49,210 nt of DNA from Phycisphaerae bacterium (GTDB lineage Bacteria; Planctomycetota; Phycisphaerae; SM23-33). Shown here one piece after another: positions 14,487 through 24,270 of this stretch. The DNA is taken from the NCBI GenBank assembly GCA_016782885.1, contig JADHXQ010000024.1, forward strand, positions 1 to 49,210. Direction: 5' to 3'. The position numbers and the translations under genes are program-made. Position 1 is the first letter of the stretch. Each line of letters opens with the position of its first letter. A model generated the notes under the pieces. That model was not told where the DNA came from, did no database searches, and was given only the letters and a program-made list of their open reading frames with translations.

Positions 14487-17276
14487 TCAGGGAGCCGGTG
14501 TGCGAAAGGGCTTGCCCGCCCGGTAGAGGCTGAGGCGGTTTCGGATGCGTTTTGCCAGGTCGGCGTCGCCGGTCTTATCGGCAAGACCGGCCGCTTTGCT
14601 CGCCGTTTCCACAGCTTCGGTGAACTGCCCGGCCTCTGCGAAGGCGGCGGCGAGCGTATCGAGTTGCACCGGGGCCTGGCCGCCCGCGAGTTCAGATGCA
14701 CGTTTCGCCATCGCCACGGCCTGCTTGCTGTTGCGGATCTCCCGGCTTGCATGCGTCGAGTATATCCAGGCCAGTTCGCTGAGGGCCGCCACGAGGTCAC
14801 CCTTGAGTTCGATAGCCCGCCGATAAGAACCAATTGCGCCGCGGGTCCGGCCCGAACGCTGCTGAATTCGAGCCATCCGCAGGTGAAAATCCGGGACTCT
14901 GGGATTGATCTTGATTGCGGCCGCCAGATGTTTGCCTGCCTGGGGCGCCTGATCGAGGTCCAGGAGGACCTTAGCAAGTTCGCTGTGCGCATACGGATGG
15001 TTTGGCTGGATCGACAGTTCCTTCCGGAATGCGCTGACGGCGGGCTCCAATTTCTTCTGCCGGACCAGTGATATACCAAGGAAGAAGTGCAGATCCTTGG
15101 CGTTGGGTTTGCTCTTGATGGCAATAACGAAATGTTCCTCTGCTTCGGCCGCCTGATTCTCGTTGACCAGCACTTGGCCAAGTTCGAAGCGAGAAGCCAT
15201 GTGGTCGGGGCGAATGGACAAAGCCTTGCGGTATTCTTTGACTGCTTCGATCATCTTTCCCTGTTTGCGCATCGTACGTCCAAGGAAGTAGCGGAGCATA
15301 TGGTCATCCGGTCTTATCCGAACCGCTTCGGACAAGTGGCTCTCAGCCTCTTTGTGATTTCCCAGACGCATCAGGGCTGAGGCCAGGCTGATCCTTGCCT
15401 CCACAAACTTCGGGTCGACACGAAGCGCCTGGCGGTATTTGGTCATAGCCGCGAGGTGCATGCCCTGCTGTTCCAGCTCAATGCCGAAATTGCGGTGAGA
15501 TCTTGAATCATCGGGCCTCAGCTCTATCGCCCTGCTCAGATGCTTCTTTGCCTCGTCAGAGGCCCCGGTGCTTCCGAGGATTGCTCCGAGTCTGGCGTGT
15601 ATGTCCGCATTTTTCGGGTTGAGCTTCAGGGCCTGGCGGTACGCCTTTATCGCGATCGCGTAGTCGCCTTCCAGCAAAGATTGGTGCCCGACCCTGGCAT
15701 AGGAGAAGTCATCAACAAACTTCTCGTGGATTCCGCGAATCGCCAAAGGCTTGGTATTGACGAATTCCGGGATATTGGCGGCACGGTCGGGTGCCGTAAA
15801 CCAGGAGAGCACCACGGGCGGGCTGCTGCGCCCCTCTTCGTTGATGTGAGTGAGAAACAACTGCGTGTACGGCGAATCGGGTTTCGATGAAAAGACCAGC
15901 CACCTGCTGTTGGGAGACCAACTGTGCCACGAATTCATACGAGACGTGTTGCATCGAAGCCGCCTGGCCTCACCGCCGGCGGCCGGAATGATGTAGAGTT
16001 CGCTGTCCGGCTGCAGCAGCATGAAGCTCTTGGCCTTGCAGAACACAATCCATTTACCGTCGGGGGAGTATTTCGCGAAGTAGTTGCTCGCTCCGTTATG
16101 CGAGGCGCCGCGCAGCGGAAGGGGCTTGCCTCCCTTTCCGCCATTGAACGGAATTCGGTACAGGTCGAAAAGAAACGTCTTTCCCTCCTTCACAAACTCG
16201 CGGGATTCCTCCGCATTCAGCAGCACCGCCTTCCGGTCGCGCACGTGCTTGATGTGATACACCTTGTTTCGGGCGAAGACAATGTGCTTTCCGTCCGGGC
16301 TCCAGACAGGGTTGCTCTGTACCAGTTGCTTGTCGTCGGCGCCGGGCAATGCCTTGAATGTCCGCGTCTGCCGGTTGTAAACGACCAGAATCCCTTTGAT
16401 CGGGAAGAAAAGCTGCGAGAAAGCCAGATCGGGTCTGGGAATGAAGACGGATCGGTCCTTGACCGTGCTGATCGCGTACTTGCCGTCCGGGGAGATTTGA
16501 GACAACAACCCGAAGGTGAACTCATCCTCTTCCTTCTTGTAGTCGTCCCAGGTTATGATGTTGTCCTTCTTGAGATACATCTCCTCGGCAGTAGCCTGAA
16601 TAACGTATGAGCCCTTGGAATTGGCGTAATCCACATCCATACCCAGTGTCGAACCGTCGGCGGAAAACGAGTGACAATTCCCACAGACAGGTAGCTTCTC
16701 CATCACGATCGGAGGTCGTTGCGCCGAGGATATCTCGCCAAAACGCCAGCGCAGGCGGGATGGGTCTTGGACGGCCTTAATGAAGGGCAGGATCACTTCC
16801 CGGTAAAACAAGGGCGCGCCCACTTCGTCCCTGGATGTGCTGATTGAAATGCTCGCTCCCGACAGGATTGTTTCCCGCTCAGCTTGATTAACGGCGAGAA
16901 TAGTGACCGTTGCTTTCTTTTCACGAGAACGACGCTTGATAGCTTCCCACTGGTCGCTCGAAGGCGTCCACTGAGTCTCGCCGATGCGAGCGTTTACGGG
17001 CCCATCACCATCCTGGAACTTAAACGTGATGAGCCATTCGTCCGAATCAACTTGGTTGTCGCGCCAGCGGAACGTCGGCGGTGCGATTTCAGGGGGAAAC
17101 AGCGTCTCATCAAGCGGATAGAGGATCGTCAATCCACCGTAGTCTTTGCCCTCTTCGTAGGCCGCGAGTATACGGTCGCTCTGGGAATCATACCTGCCGC
17201 GGACGATCAGAACAATCACCAGCACACCAACCGCCGCCGCCAGCCCCAAGAGAGTATATATGACGGATTTGCACAT
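14487..17276 (-). CDS. Membrane-anchored PD40 propeller/TPR protein with a c-type heme motif
   Basis: A 929-aa protein of unknown function. An N-terminal membrane helix (5-27) anchors it outside the cytoplasm. A beta-rich region (about 45-180) precedes the motif CGNCH (Cys198, Cys201, His202), the form that binds heme c. Then come WD40-like PD40 propeller blades, such as ISPDGKYAIS, WSPDGKHIVFARN, YSPDGKWIVFCKA and WSPNSRWLVFSSK, to about residue 510. From about 530 to 915 there are roughly ten tetratricopeptide repeats (for example YRQALKLNPKNADIHARLG). The layout suggests a periplasmic scaffold or sensor that may bind one heme. It is probably transcribed alone, with 153 bp separating it from the upstream minus-strand propeller gene. 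Confidence 0.8.
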   Translation of the reverse strand: MCKSVIYTLLGLAAAVGVLVIVLIVRGRYDSQSDRILAAYEEGKDYGGLTILYPLDETLFPPEIAPPTFRWRDNQVDSDEWLITFKFQDGDGPVNARIGETQWTPSSDQWEAIKRRSREKKATVTILAVNQAERETILSGASISISTSRDEVGAPLFYREVILPFIKAVQDPSRLRWRFGEISSAQRPPIVMEKLPVCGNCHSFSADGSTLGMDVDYANSKGSYVIQATAEEMYLKKDNIITWDDYKKEEDEFTFGLLSQISPDGKYAISTVKDRSVFIPRPDLAFSQLFFPIKGILVVYNRQTRTFKALPGADDKQLVQSNPVWSPDGKHIVFARNKVYHIKHVRDRKAVLLNAEESREFVKEGKTFLFDLYRIPFNGGKGGKPLPLRGASHNGASNYFAKYSPDGKWIVFCKAKSFMLLQPDSELYIIPAAGGEARRLRCNTSRMNSWHSWSPNSRWLVFSSKPDSPYTQLFLTHINEEGRSSPPVVLSWFTAPDRAANIPEFVNTKPLAIRGIHEKFVDDFSYARVGHQSLLEGDYAIAIKAYRQALKLNPKNADIHARLGAILGSTGASDEAKKHLSRAIELRPDDSRSHRNFGIELEQQGMHLAAMTKYRQALRVDPKFVEARISLASALMRLGNHKEAESHLSEAVRIRPDDHMLRYFLGRTMRKQGKMIEAVKEYRKALSIRPDHMASRFELGQVLVNENQAAEAEEHFVIAIKSKPNAKDLHFFLGISLVRQKKLEPAVSAFRKELSIQPNHPYAHSELAKVLLDLDQAPQAGKHLAAAIKINPRVPDFHLRMARIQQRSGRTRGAIGSYRRAIELKGDLVAALSELAWIYSTHASREIRNSKQAVAMAKRASELAGGQAPVQLDTLAAAFAEAGQFTEAVETASKAAGLADKTGDADLAKRIRNRLSLYRAGKPFRTPAP

Positions 17277-17429
17277 GAACCGCGATCCTGTGAAATCTCT
17301 TCAGCCCTGTGAGAACCTGGCCTGGAAATCTTCCCGTCGATAACTTGCGCCGCGAACGATTATTACAGATTCTAGCAAAACCCCCATACCATCGCAAACT
17401 GAAACTCCACACCATGACGGTTTTGGCGA

Positions 17430-20400
17430 TCACCGCTTGGCGGCGGGTTGGAGGGCGATCGTCGCGGAGTTGAGGTAGCTGCATTTGCAACCGGTGGTCG
17501 CGTCGGGCATGAGCACCAGTCCGCCGACGGGGATCACGTTGATCCAGCAGCCCGGGCGGATGCCTCCGAAATTCGCGGTCGGGCGATCGCTCAGCAGGTC
17601 CCGGTATCCCAGAGTGGCCGAACGGAACAGCAGCATGTTTGGAGCGGCCGATATGATTCCGCATCCGTAGCTGCGTTGGAAAGTCCAGGGTATCGAGGCT
17701 TTGGAATCTTTTGTTCGCTGCTTTCCGGTCAGCAGGTCCCACGCGCAGGGCTGGGCGTAGATGGTCTGTTCGTTGATCAGCGGGCGGGAGGCATAGCTTG
17801 CCCTGATGTCCCAGAGCGTTTCGCCCGTCGACGCCCGCAATGCCGTCATCTGCCCGCCGACTTCCGATGCCAGGCGGAACCTCGTTGACTGGTAGCACAT
17901 CAGCAGCATGTCGCGGGCCTCGGCGGATATCAGCATCGTACCGTAGGCGTCCGATTTCTTCCAGGCGGCCCGTCCGGTGGCGATATCGAGCGCCGCCAGC
18001 ACGCCCGGCGCGTGGGGTTTGGGCTTTCCCCCGCGCCGGCGGACCTCGGCGGCTTTGGCGCGGTCGATCAGGTAAACTCGCCCGCCGCCGGCGGCGATGG
18101 TGTTGTGGCGGATGGAGTTTTCCGCCGCGTATTTCCATTTCATCTTCCCGGTCGCGGCGTCCAGTGCGAACAGGACCGAGCTTTCGGTGAACATGCCCGC
18201 CATGTTGGAGCGGAGAAATCGGTATGGAACGAGGTGACTTTCGTCGGCGAGCGTTCCCAGCAGCGTTCCGCCGGAGATGGCGATATATCCCCATCGTCCC
18301 GCCTTGCCCGAGGGGAGTTTAGGCGGGGCGAATTCAGCCAGTTTTTCGCCCGTGACCGGGTCGATCACCAGGCATTTGGCGCCGGTGTGGACGTAGATTC
18401 TCCCGTCGCCCATACAGAGGTTGCTGCCCGTGCCGGCGGTGCCCATCAGGTGATCCTGGTCGAAGGGTTTGAGCACGCTGGGCAATTTCTGCTCCCACAG
18501 CATCCGCCCGTTATGGATGTCGAGCGCCGCGAGGCTGTCGAGGCCCATGACGAACATTCGCGACCCGTCGCTGATCGGCGAGTGTCCGCGCCCGTGGCGA
18601 TTGGGCATGCGGATACCGGGGCTGTCGAACCACAGCACTTCCAGCGGTCCGCGGACCAGTTGGTCGGTCCCGCACAGCGTGTTTCCCGCGTCGGCGTACT
18701 GGTGGGTCCATTTTCCCGCCCCGTTGCGCGGTTTGCGAACGGTCAGTTTCATCTTGCCGACCGGGCCGATGCAACTGACCCCGCCGCCCGGACGGAGCAG
18801 GCGGGCGATATCTTTCGAGGCGACGCCGCGGGCGGAGACAGCAAGGTCCGCGAAATAGTTCGGGTATGGCGTCCGCTTCAGATCGGCTTGGTGAACGGTC
18901 ACGCGCGTGCCATACAGGCCCGCGGATCGAAGCTTCTTCCTTGCCGCCGCCACTGCAGTGCTATCTGAATCCACCGCGTAGATTTTCAGCTTCGACTGCC
19001 TGGCCAACTCGTATGAAAGGGCGCCGTCGCCGCACGCCAGGTCCACGCAATATCCCTCCCGAACGCCTGTTTTGTCGAGGATAGCTTTTGCGGTTTCCGC
19101 CATCGCGGTATTGTCGCCATAGGGTTTGGCTTGTCGGTCCGCCGCGACAGTGCCGCCCTTCGCCCAGTCCGCGAAACAATAGATCGCGCCCTTATCGGTA
19201 CTCACGTACAAGCTGCCGCCGGCCGCGGCCAGAGATAGCGCTTCGCCCCGAACCTCGCTCGACCAGATGGCTTTCTTCGCTTTAATATCGATGACGGTGA
19301 CTTTGCCCGCCCCGCCGGAGATGGCTTTTCCGCCCGCGACGATCAGCGAGCCGCCCCCGTCCGGAGCGTCGACGGACCACTTGGCGCTGGGCGCGCGGAT
19401 CCTCGTCTTCTTCCCGCGGCGGACGACTTCTTTGGTGACGATTGGTCTGGTCGAATCGAGCAGGCAGATTCTTCCATCGTTATCGTCATCGCCCTCGCCA
19501 TCGGCATAATAGACGATTCCCTCCGGAGTAGAGGCCAGGACCGAAGCGTCGATCCCGCCGAATGCGATCTTGCCCGTGTGGGCATCGAAAACCGCGGTGT
19601 TGTTGACCAGGTGTTTCCCGGCGACTGCAACGCTCGACCCGCCCAATTGACCGTATCGCTGGAGGTGGAAATACTGGAGTTTTCCGGTTTTTCGATCGAA
19701 TGCGGCGGGCACGGCGCGTCCGGTCGGCACGAAGAGCTGTTCGTCGGTGGCGACGAGATATCCCTGCGCGGTTATACCGCTTTTGGCCATCGCCCCTCCG
19801 TGCGGCTGGGGCATGAGAATCGCGCCGGAATCGTCATTACACCAGATCGTTTTCCCATCGTCGGCATTCAGGGCGTAGATCCAGATGCCCTCTGACGGCC
19901 AGATCCCCGCGCCGAAGTAGACCACGTTATCTTTGACGACAGGCCCGCCGCGCGCCGGGTGGCGGGATATCATCCGCCCGTTGCCCAGCAGCATCCGCCT
20001 TTCGGGTCCGCCCCGGCGCTTCCAGATCACCTTTCCCGAGGCCGCATCGAGACAATACAGCACGCCGTCGTCGCTGACGGCGAAGACGCGCCACTTGCCA
20101 CCTGCATTTTTCCACAACGCCGGCGCGAAGCGGACCGGAGCATCGGTGGCAAATGACCAGGCCTCCTTACCTGTAGCGACGTTAAGCGCGTAGATGTGAC
20201 AATCGGCGGAGCTACCGAAGAACAGTTTTCCCCCCGCCGCAACTACATGATGCACCCTGTCATCCGTCATCCGCGTGGACTTCGGCCAGGCCGGACGGGG
20301 CGCCTGGTCTCCCTGGCGGACCCATCTAAGCACCGGTTTCGCGGGAATCGAGTTCGTCGCGGGAGAATATCCGGATCGGGCCGCATTCCCGCGCGCCATG

Positions 20401-20471
20401 GGCCAGTCCGCCCCCGCGGCGGCGCAAAGGAGCATGCTTGCGGAAACGAAAGCGAGAAACAGTTTTTTCAT
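17430..20471 (-). CDS. Exported PQQ-type propeller protein with inserted SAM-methyltransferase domain
   Basis: A 1013-aa protein with a signal peptide (MKKLFLAFVSASMLLCAAAGA). Residues ~22-440 form one PQQ-like beta-propeller, with blades such as IYALNVATGKEAWSF and YCLDAASGKVIWKR. A class I methyltransferase domain follows (about 450-570): motif I CVDLACGDGALSYELA near 470, then IYAVDSDSTAV for the ribose-binding acid and RLLRPGG. A second propeller fills the rest (AALDIHNGRMLWEQ, FALDAATGKMKWKY, AALDIATGRAAWKK). The domain order is clear but the role is not, since SAM is not expected outside the cytoplasm; the methyltransferase fold may serve only for binding. The frame is open and intact. 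Confidence 0.82.
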   Translation of the reverse strand: MKKLFLAFVSASMLLCAAAGADWPMARGNAARSGYSPATNSIPAKPVLRWVRQGDQAPRPAWPKSTRMTDDRVHHVVAAGGKLFFGSSADCHIYALNVATGKEAWSFATDAPVRFAPALWKNAGGKWRVFAVSDDGVLYCLDAASGKVIWKRRGGPERRMLLGNGRMISRHPARGGPVVKDNVVYFGAGIWPSEGIWIYALNADDGKTIWCNDDSGAILMPQPHGGAMAKSGITAQGYLVATDEQLFVPTGRAVPAAFDRKTGKLQYFHLQRYGQLGGSSVAVAGKHLVNNTAVFDAHTGKIAFGGIDASVLASTPEGIVYYADGEGDDDNDGRICLLDSTRPIVTKEVVRRGKKTRIRAPSAKWSVDAPDGGGSLIVAGGKAISGGAGKVTVIDIKAKKAIWSSEVRGEALSLAAAGGSLYVSTDKGAIYCFADWAKGGTVAADRQAKPYGDNTAMAETAKAILDKTGVREGYCVDLACGDGALSYELARQSKLKIYAVDSDSTAVAAARKKLRSAGLYGTRVTVHQADLKRTPYPNYFADLAVSARGVASKDIARLLRPGGGVSCIGPVGKMKLTVRKPRNGAGKWTHQYADAGNTLCGTDQLVRGPLEVLWFDSPGIRMPNRHGRGHSPISDGSRMFVMGLDSLAALDIHNGRMLWEQKLPSVLKPFDQDHLMGTAGTGSNLCMGDGRIYVHTGAKCLVIDPVTGEKLAEFAPPKLPSGKAGRWGYIAISGGTLLGTLADESHLVPYRFLRSNMAGMFTESSVLFALDAATGKMKWKYAAENSIRHNTIAAGGGRVYLIDRAKAAEVRRRGGKPKPHAPGVLAALDIATGRAAWKKSDAYGTMLISAEARDMLLMCYQSTRFRLASEVGGQMTALRASTGETLWDIRASYASRPLINEQTIYAQPCAWDLLTGKQRTKDSKASIPWTFQRSYGCGIISAAPNMLLFRSATLGYRDLLSDRPTANFGGIRPGCWINVIPVGGLVLMPDATTGCKCSYLNSATIALQPAAKR

Positions 20472-20784
20472 AATGGGGACCTCGAAAAAATCTGGAGCAT
20501 AATAACATATTTCGCACGTAATTACGGCTGCGAGTCGTACGGTTTTTACGAAACCCTTGCATTATTCGGCGCAACGTGCTATGGTGCCGGGCTATCATGA
20601 CACTGATCTCCCCAACTGGCTCTGTCGTCTACCGCTTGCTCTTTGCGAGCCTGCTGAGGACTCTGCGCGCTGTTAACTGGCCTCCATTGACTCTCTGATT
20701 GATCTGTCGCCTTCGCCCCCGGCGGAGGTTTGAGGTCCCCCCCAACACAATCCCCCCGCATTACCGCCGCACCCCGAGTATCCC
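20472..20784. other. Intergenic region between the propeller gene and typA
   Basis: This 313-bp divergent region holds no supported gene. Its left third is AT-richer and contains the typA promoter described separately (20557-20585). The right two thirds (about 20600-20784) is a long, pyrimidine-rich untranslated leader without a clear hairpin or known riboswitch. Just before typA the sequence is C-rich with no good Shine-Dalgarno sequence. Confidence 0.4.
20557..20585 (+). promoter_or_regulatory. Predicted sigma-70-type promoter of typA
   Basis: TTGCAT (20557-20562) and TATGGT (20580-20585) are separated by 17 bp. The match to the consensus is moderate but the spacing is ideal, and it is the best pair in the region. 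It would give a leader of about 190 bases before typA. Confidence 0.4.
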
Positions 20785-22638
20785 ATGCAACGCAAGAATA
20801 TCCGCAACGTGGCGATTATAGCCCACGTGGACCACGGCAAGACGACGCTGGTCGATCAGCTTCTGCGCCAGAGCGGTCAGTTCGGCCGGGGCGAACTGAC
20901 CGGCGAGTGCATCCTCGATTCCAACCCGCTCGAACGTGAGCGGGGAATCACGATCCTCTCGAAGAACTGCGCGATCGACTACACCGACAGGCACGGCGAG
21001 AAATATCACATAAACATTGTCGACACGCCCGGCCACGCGGACTTCTCCGGCGAGGTCGAGCGCGTGCTGAAGATGGCCGACGGCGTGCTGCTGTTGGTCG
21101 ACGCCTTCGAGGGCGTGATGCCCCAGACGCGTTACGTGCTGTCCAAGGCACTTTCCGCCGGGCTGGAACCGCTGGTGGTAATCAACAAGATGGACCGCCC
21201 CGACGCCCGAGGCGAGCGAGTGCATGAAGAAGTTTTCGACCTGCTGGTCGAACTGGAGGCCGACGATCACGCCCTGGATTTCCCCACGGTCTACGCTTCG
21301 GGCAAGGGCGGCTGGGCCACTGAAGATTACGACGCCGCGGTCGCCGGCGGCAGCGCCGACGTCCACGAACTGTTCGACGCGATTATCGAACACGTGCCGG
21401 TGGCCGACCTTGACGCCGAGGCGCCGCTGCAGACGCTGATTACCACGCTGGATTACAGCGACTACGTCGGGCGGATCGGTATCGGGCGGGTATTTGCCGG
21501 CGTGCTCGAAGCGGGTAAAGACGTATGCGTCATCGACAACGATGGTAATGGGACTATTCAGCGGATCGGACAACTGTTCCGCTTCAAGGGGCTCGGACGC
21601 GTCGAGGTCGACCGGATCGACGTGGGCGATCTCTGCGCGGTGGTCGGACTCGATTCGGTCGACATCGGCAATACGCTGGCCGATCCGGATAACCCCATCG
21701 CACTGCCCACGCTGACTATCGACGAGCCGACACTTCACATGACCTTCCGCTTTAACGATTCACCGTTTGCCGGGCGTGACGGAAGGTACGTGACCAGCCG
21801 CCAGGTTCGCGAGCGGCTGGACAAGGAGTTGCAGTCGAATGTAGCCCTCGGCGTCGAGGACCATGGCGACGAGTTCACCGTCTCGGGGCGCGGGCTGCTG
21901 CACCTGGGCATCCTGCTGGAGAACATGCGGCGGGAGGGATACGAACTGTCCGTCGGCAAGCCGCAGGTAGTCTATCACCGCGACGATAAAGGCAAGCGGC
22001 TCGAGCCGATCGAACGCCTCGTGATCGACGTTCCCGCTGACGCGATAGGGGCGGTGATGCAGCTCATGGGCGACCGCCGGGCGGAGATGATGCACATGGA
22101 AAGCACCGGTCTCCGAACGCAACTGGAGTTTACGATCCCCGCGAGATCCCTGATCGGTTTGCGCAATCGCATGCTTACCGCAACGGGCGGAGAGGTTATC
22201 ATGCACCACCGTTTCGAGTCGTACGGGCCCGACCGCGGCGAGATCGGCGGGCGCATCAACGGCGTGATGATAGCGACCGAATCGGGGGCGGTTACCGGAT
22301 ACGCTCTGGAGCAGCTTGCCGGGCGCGGGATCATGTTCGTCCAACCGGGCGACGAAGTCTACCAGGGACAGATCGTCGGCGAGCACTGCAAGGACAACGA
22401 CCTGCCCATAAACGTCGTCAAGCGCAAGAACCTCAACAACATCCGCTCGTCGACCAAGGAGGCCACCGTCACATTGAAGGCCCCGCGCCTCATGACGCTG
22501 GAGGCCGCTCTGGAATACATCGAGACCGACGAGATGGTGGAAATCACTCCCCGCCACATCCGCATTCGAAAGATGCACCTCAAGGAAGCCGACCGCAAAC
22601 GCGCCTCCCGCCAAGCTGCAGCAGCGGTACAAAGATAA
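20785..22638 (+). CDS. typA: Ribosome-associated GTPase TypA/BipA
   Basis: TypA is a translational GTPase related to EF-G that binds the ribosome and helps large-subunit assembly and growth under stress or cold. The 617-aa length is typical. G1 ([10 protein letters not shown]), the switch II motif ([14 protein letters not shown]) and NKMD (about 130) are intact, with the ERERGITI switch I motif between. Domains II and III follow, then the family-specific C-terminal part ([20 protein letters not shown], ending in [15 protein letters not shown]). It appears to be transcribed alone. Confidence 0.97.
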   Translation: MQRKNIRNVAIIAHVDHGKTTLVDQLLRQSGQFGRGELTGECILDSNPLERERGITILSKNCAIDYTDRHGEKYHINIVDTPGHADFSGEVERVLKMADGVLLLVDAFEGVMPQTRYVLSKALSAGLEPLVVINKMDRPDARGERVHEEVFDLLVELEADDHALDFPTVYASGKGGWATEDYDAAVAGGSADVHELFDAIIEHVPVADLDAEAPLQTLITTLDYSDYVGRIGIGRVFAGVLEAGKDVCVIDNDGNGTIQRIGQLFRFKGLGRVEVDRIDVGDLCAVVGLDSVDIGNTLADPDNPIALPTLTIDEPTLHMTFRFNDSPFAGRDGRYVTSRQVRERLDKELQSNVALGVEDHGDEFTVSGRGLLHLGILLENMRREGYELSVGKPQVVYHRDDKGKRLEPIERLVIDVPADAIGAVMQLMGDRRAEMMHMESTGLRTQLEFTIPARSLIGLRNRMLTATGGEVIMHHRFESYGPDRGEIGGRINGVMIATESGAVTGYALEQLAGRGIMFVQPGDEVYQGQIVGEHCKDNDLPINVVKRKNLNNIRSSTKEATVTLKAPRLMTLEAALEYIETDEMVEITPRHIRIRKMHLKEADRKRASRQAAAAVQR

Positions 22639-22661
22639 ATACCGGAACTGCAGACAAAGCC

Positions 22662-22679
22662 CACAGATAGCAATCTGTG
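22662..22679. terminator. Small hairpin between convergent typA and GH4 genes
   Basis: CACAGAT and ATCTGTG form a perfect 7-bp stem with a 4-base loop, 23 bases after the typA stop. Only scattered Ts follow, so termination would be weak; its position between two convergent genes supports the reading. Confidence 0.35.
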
Positions 22680-22744
22680 AGCTGTCGTTATTATCCAACC
22701 GGTTCCGATTCGCTATACCGCAAACGACTTTTTCAATCGTCTCG

Positions 22745-24169
22745 CTATTCGGCGAGTTTACCGAATCGGTTCGCCACCGCCAATGCGGGGTCGAGCGGTA
22801 CCGGGACGCCGGCGGTGCCTTCGGGCACTGCGATGATATCCACCTTCTTGGGCAGACGTCCTTCAAAGTGGGGCAGCCACTTCGCTTCGGCTTCAAACAG
22901 TTCTCGCACCATGTTCCGCGTGTCGTTCAATCCGAGAACCGCGGACGTCAGCGGGTCCATCGCGACAGCTGAGAACGCCAGTTCCTCATTGGCGGTGACC
23001 GCGGCTTCGGCGGCCATCATCTGCAGCGTCGCGTTGCTTCGGTTCAGCGCCGCCAGTTGCGACGGCAATTTCCCGACGTGCGTCGGATGCAGGCCCGAAC
23101 TGTCGACGTAAATCGGAACTTCCACGCACGCCTCGCGGGGCAGGTTGCTGATGTATCCTTCGCGGTTGATTATGTTCCCGTTGAGGCGGAACGTTTTTCC
23201 CGTTTCAATCGCCTCGAGGATGCGCGAACAGTAGTCGATGCTCCTGGGTTCAAGTTCTCCGCTTTCGAGGCTGAGGATGTCGATTTCCGCGTACTTGTCG
23301 GCCATCGCGCAGCAGAACTTGTAGCACGCCCCGGTCTCGCCGCCGAATGCCGGTTGATCGCAATACGTGTCGAGCAGGGCGCGGTTCTTCCGGAACCAGT
23401 AGAGGTACTCCGACAGGTGCCCGGTGCTCTCGGTCATGAAGTAACCGAAATGGCGCGCCGTCTCGACGCGGACCTTGTCGTTGATGTAGTACTCGGGCTT
23501 CTCGATGTTGGCCCGGAATGTCGGGTAGAGATCCCTTCCGTCCTTCCTGTCTTTGAGTTCGAGGAACCACGCCATGTGGTTTATCCCTGCCGCCAGGAAA
23601 TCAATATCGTCCTTGTCCACGTCGACATAACCGGATATCAAATCCAGCGTGGTCTGGATACCGTGGCACAATCCGACGAATGGGATATCGCTCGACATCG
23701 CCATTCCGATCGAGCACGTACACATCGGATTAACGTAGTTCAGCAGCAGCGCGTCGGGGCAGAGATCCTCCATGTCCCGCATCATGCCGGCGAGAACCGG
23801 TATGGTCCGCAGGCCGCGCATCACGCCTCCGGGGCCCACGCACTGGCCGATGCACTGGTCCACGCCGTACTTCAGCGGAATCTCGTAGTCATGCTTGTAG
23901 GCCTCCATACCGCCGATCTGAAACGTGGTGATAACGTAATCGGCGCCTTCCAGCGCTTCGCGCCTGTCATCCGTGGCGAACATCTTGTGCGAAAGATTGT
24001 TGTTCTTGACGATCTTGTTGACGTATTCCTCGACACTCTTGACTTTGGACAGCACCGGATCCATGAGGGCGACTGTCGCGTCCTCGAGTCCGGGCGTCTG
24101 CATTATGTCGTTAGTGAGCGTCGTGCTGAACACCATGCTTCCGGCGCCGATAATCGCGATCTTGGCCAT
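22745..24169 (-). CDS. Glycoside hydrolase family 4 enzyme (alpha-galactosidase/glucuronidase-like), copy 1
   Basis: GH4 enzymes cleave alpha- or beta-glycosides by an unusual oxidation-elimination route that needs NAD+ and Mn2+; cytosolic. The 474-aa product has the Rossmann start KIAIIGAGSMVFS, the segment NYVNPMC (144-150), GLCHG with the expected metal ligand Cys168, and GINHMAWF with His198. The motif YEIPLKYGVDQC is shared with the second GH4 copy at 30056-31486; by eye the two proteins are similar along their whole length. Substrate cannot be deduced. The gene is divergent from the UroD-like gene at 24271, with a 101-bp gap. Confidence 0.92.
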   Translation of the reverse strand: MAKIAIIGAGSMVFSTTLTNDIMQTPGLEDATVALMDPVLSKVKSVEEYVNKIVKNNNLSHKMFATDDRREALEGADYVITTFQIGGMEAYKHDYEIPLKYGVDQCIGQCVGPGGVMRGLRTIPVLAGMMRDMEDLCPDALLLNYVNPMCTCSIGMAMSSDIPFVGLCHGIQTTLDLISGYVDVDKDDIDFLAAGINHMAWFLELKDRKDGRDLYPTFRANIEKPEYYINDKVRVETARHFGYFMTESTGHLSEYLYWFRKNRALLDTYCDQPAFGGETGACYKFCCAMADKYAEIDILSLESGELEPRSIDYCSRILEAIETGKTFRLNGNIINREGYISNLPREACVEVPIYVDSSGLHPTHVGKLPSQLAALNRSNATLQMMAAEAAVTANEELAFSAVAMDPLTSAVLGLNDTRNMVRELFEAEAKWLPHFEGRLPKKVDIIAVPEGTAGVPVPLDPALAVANRFGKLAE

Positions 24170-24270
24170 GTCATTGCTCCTTTGTTTTTTACCGCGTATG
24201 TGTAGAATGAGCGTATAGGAATCGAATCATCCTGTCAATGCCGCTATGCGGCTGCTATGGAACCAATAAC

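Noticed and set aside
20600..20784. A tRNA or small structured RNA upstream of typA
   Set aside because: I could not fold a cloverleaf or any strong long stem; the stretch is mostly pyrimidine-rich and unstructured.
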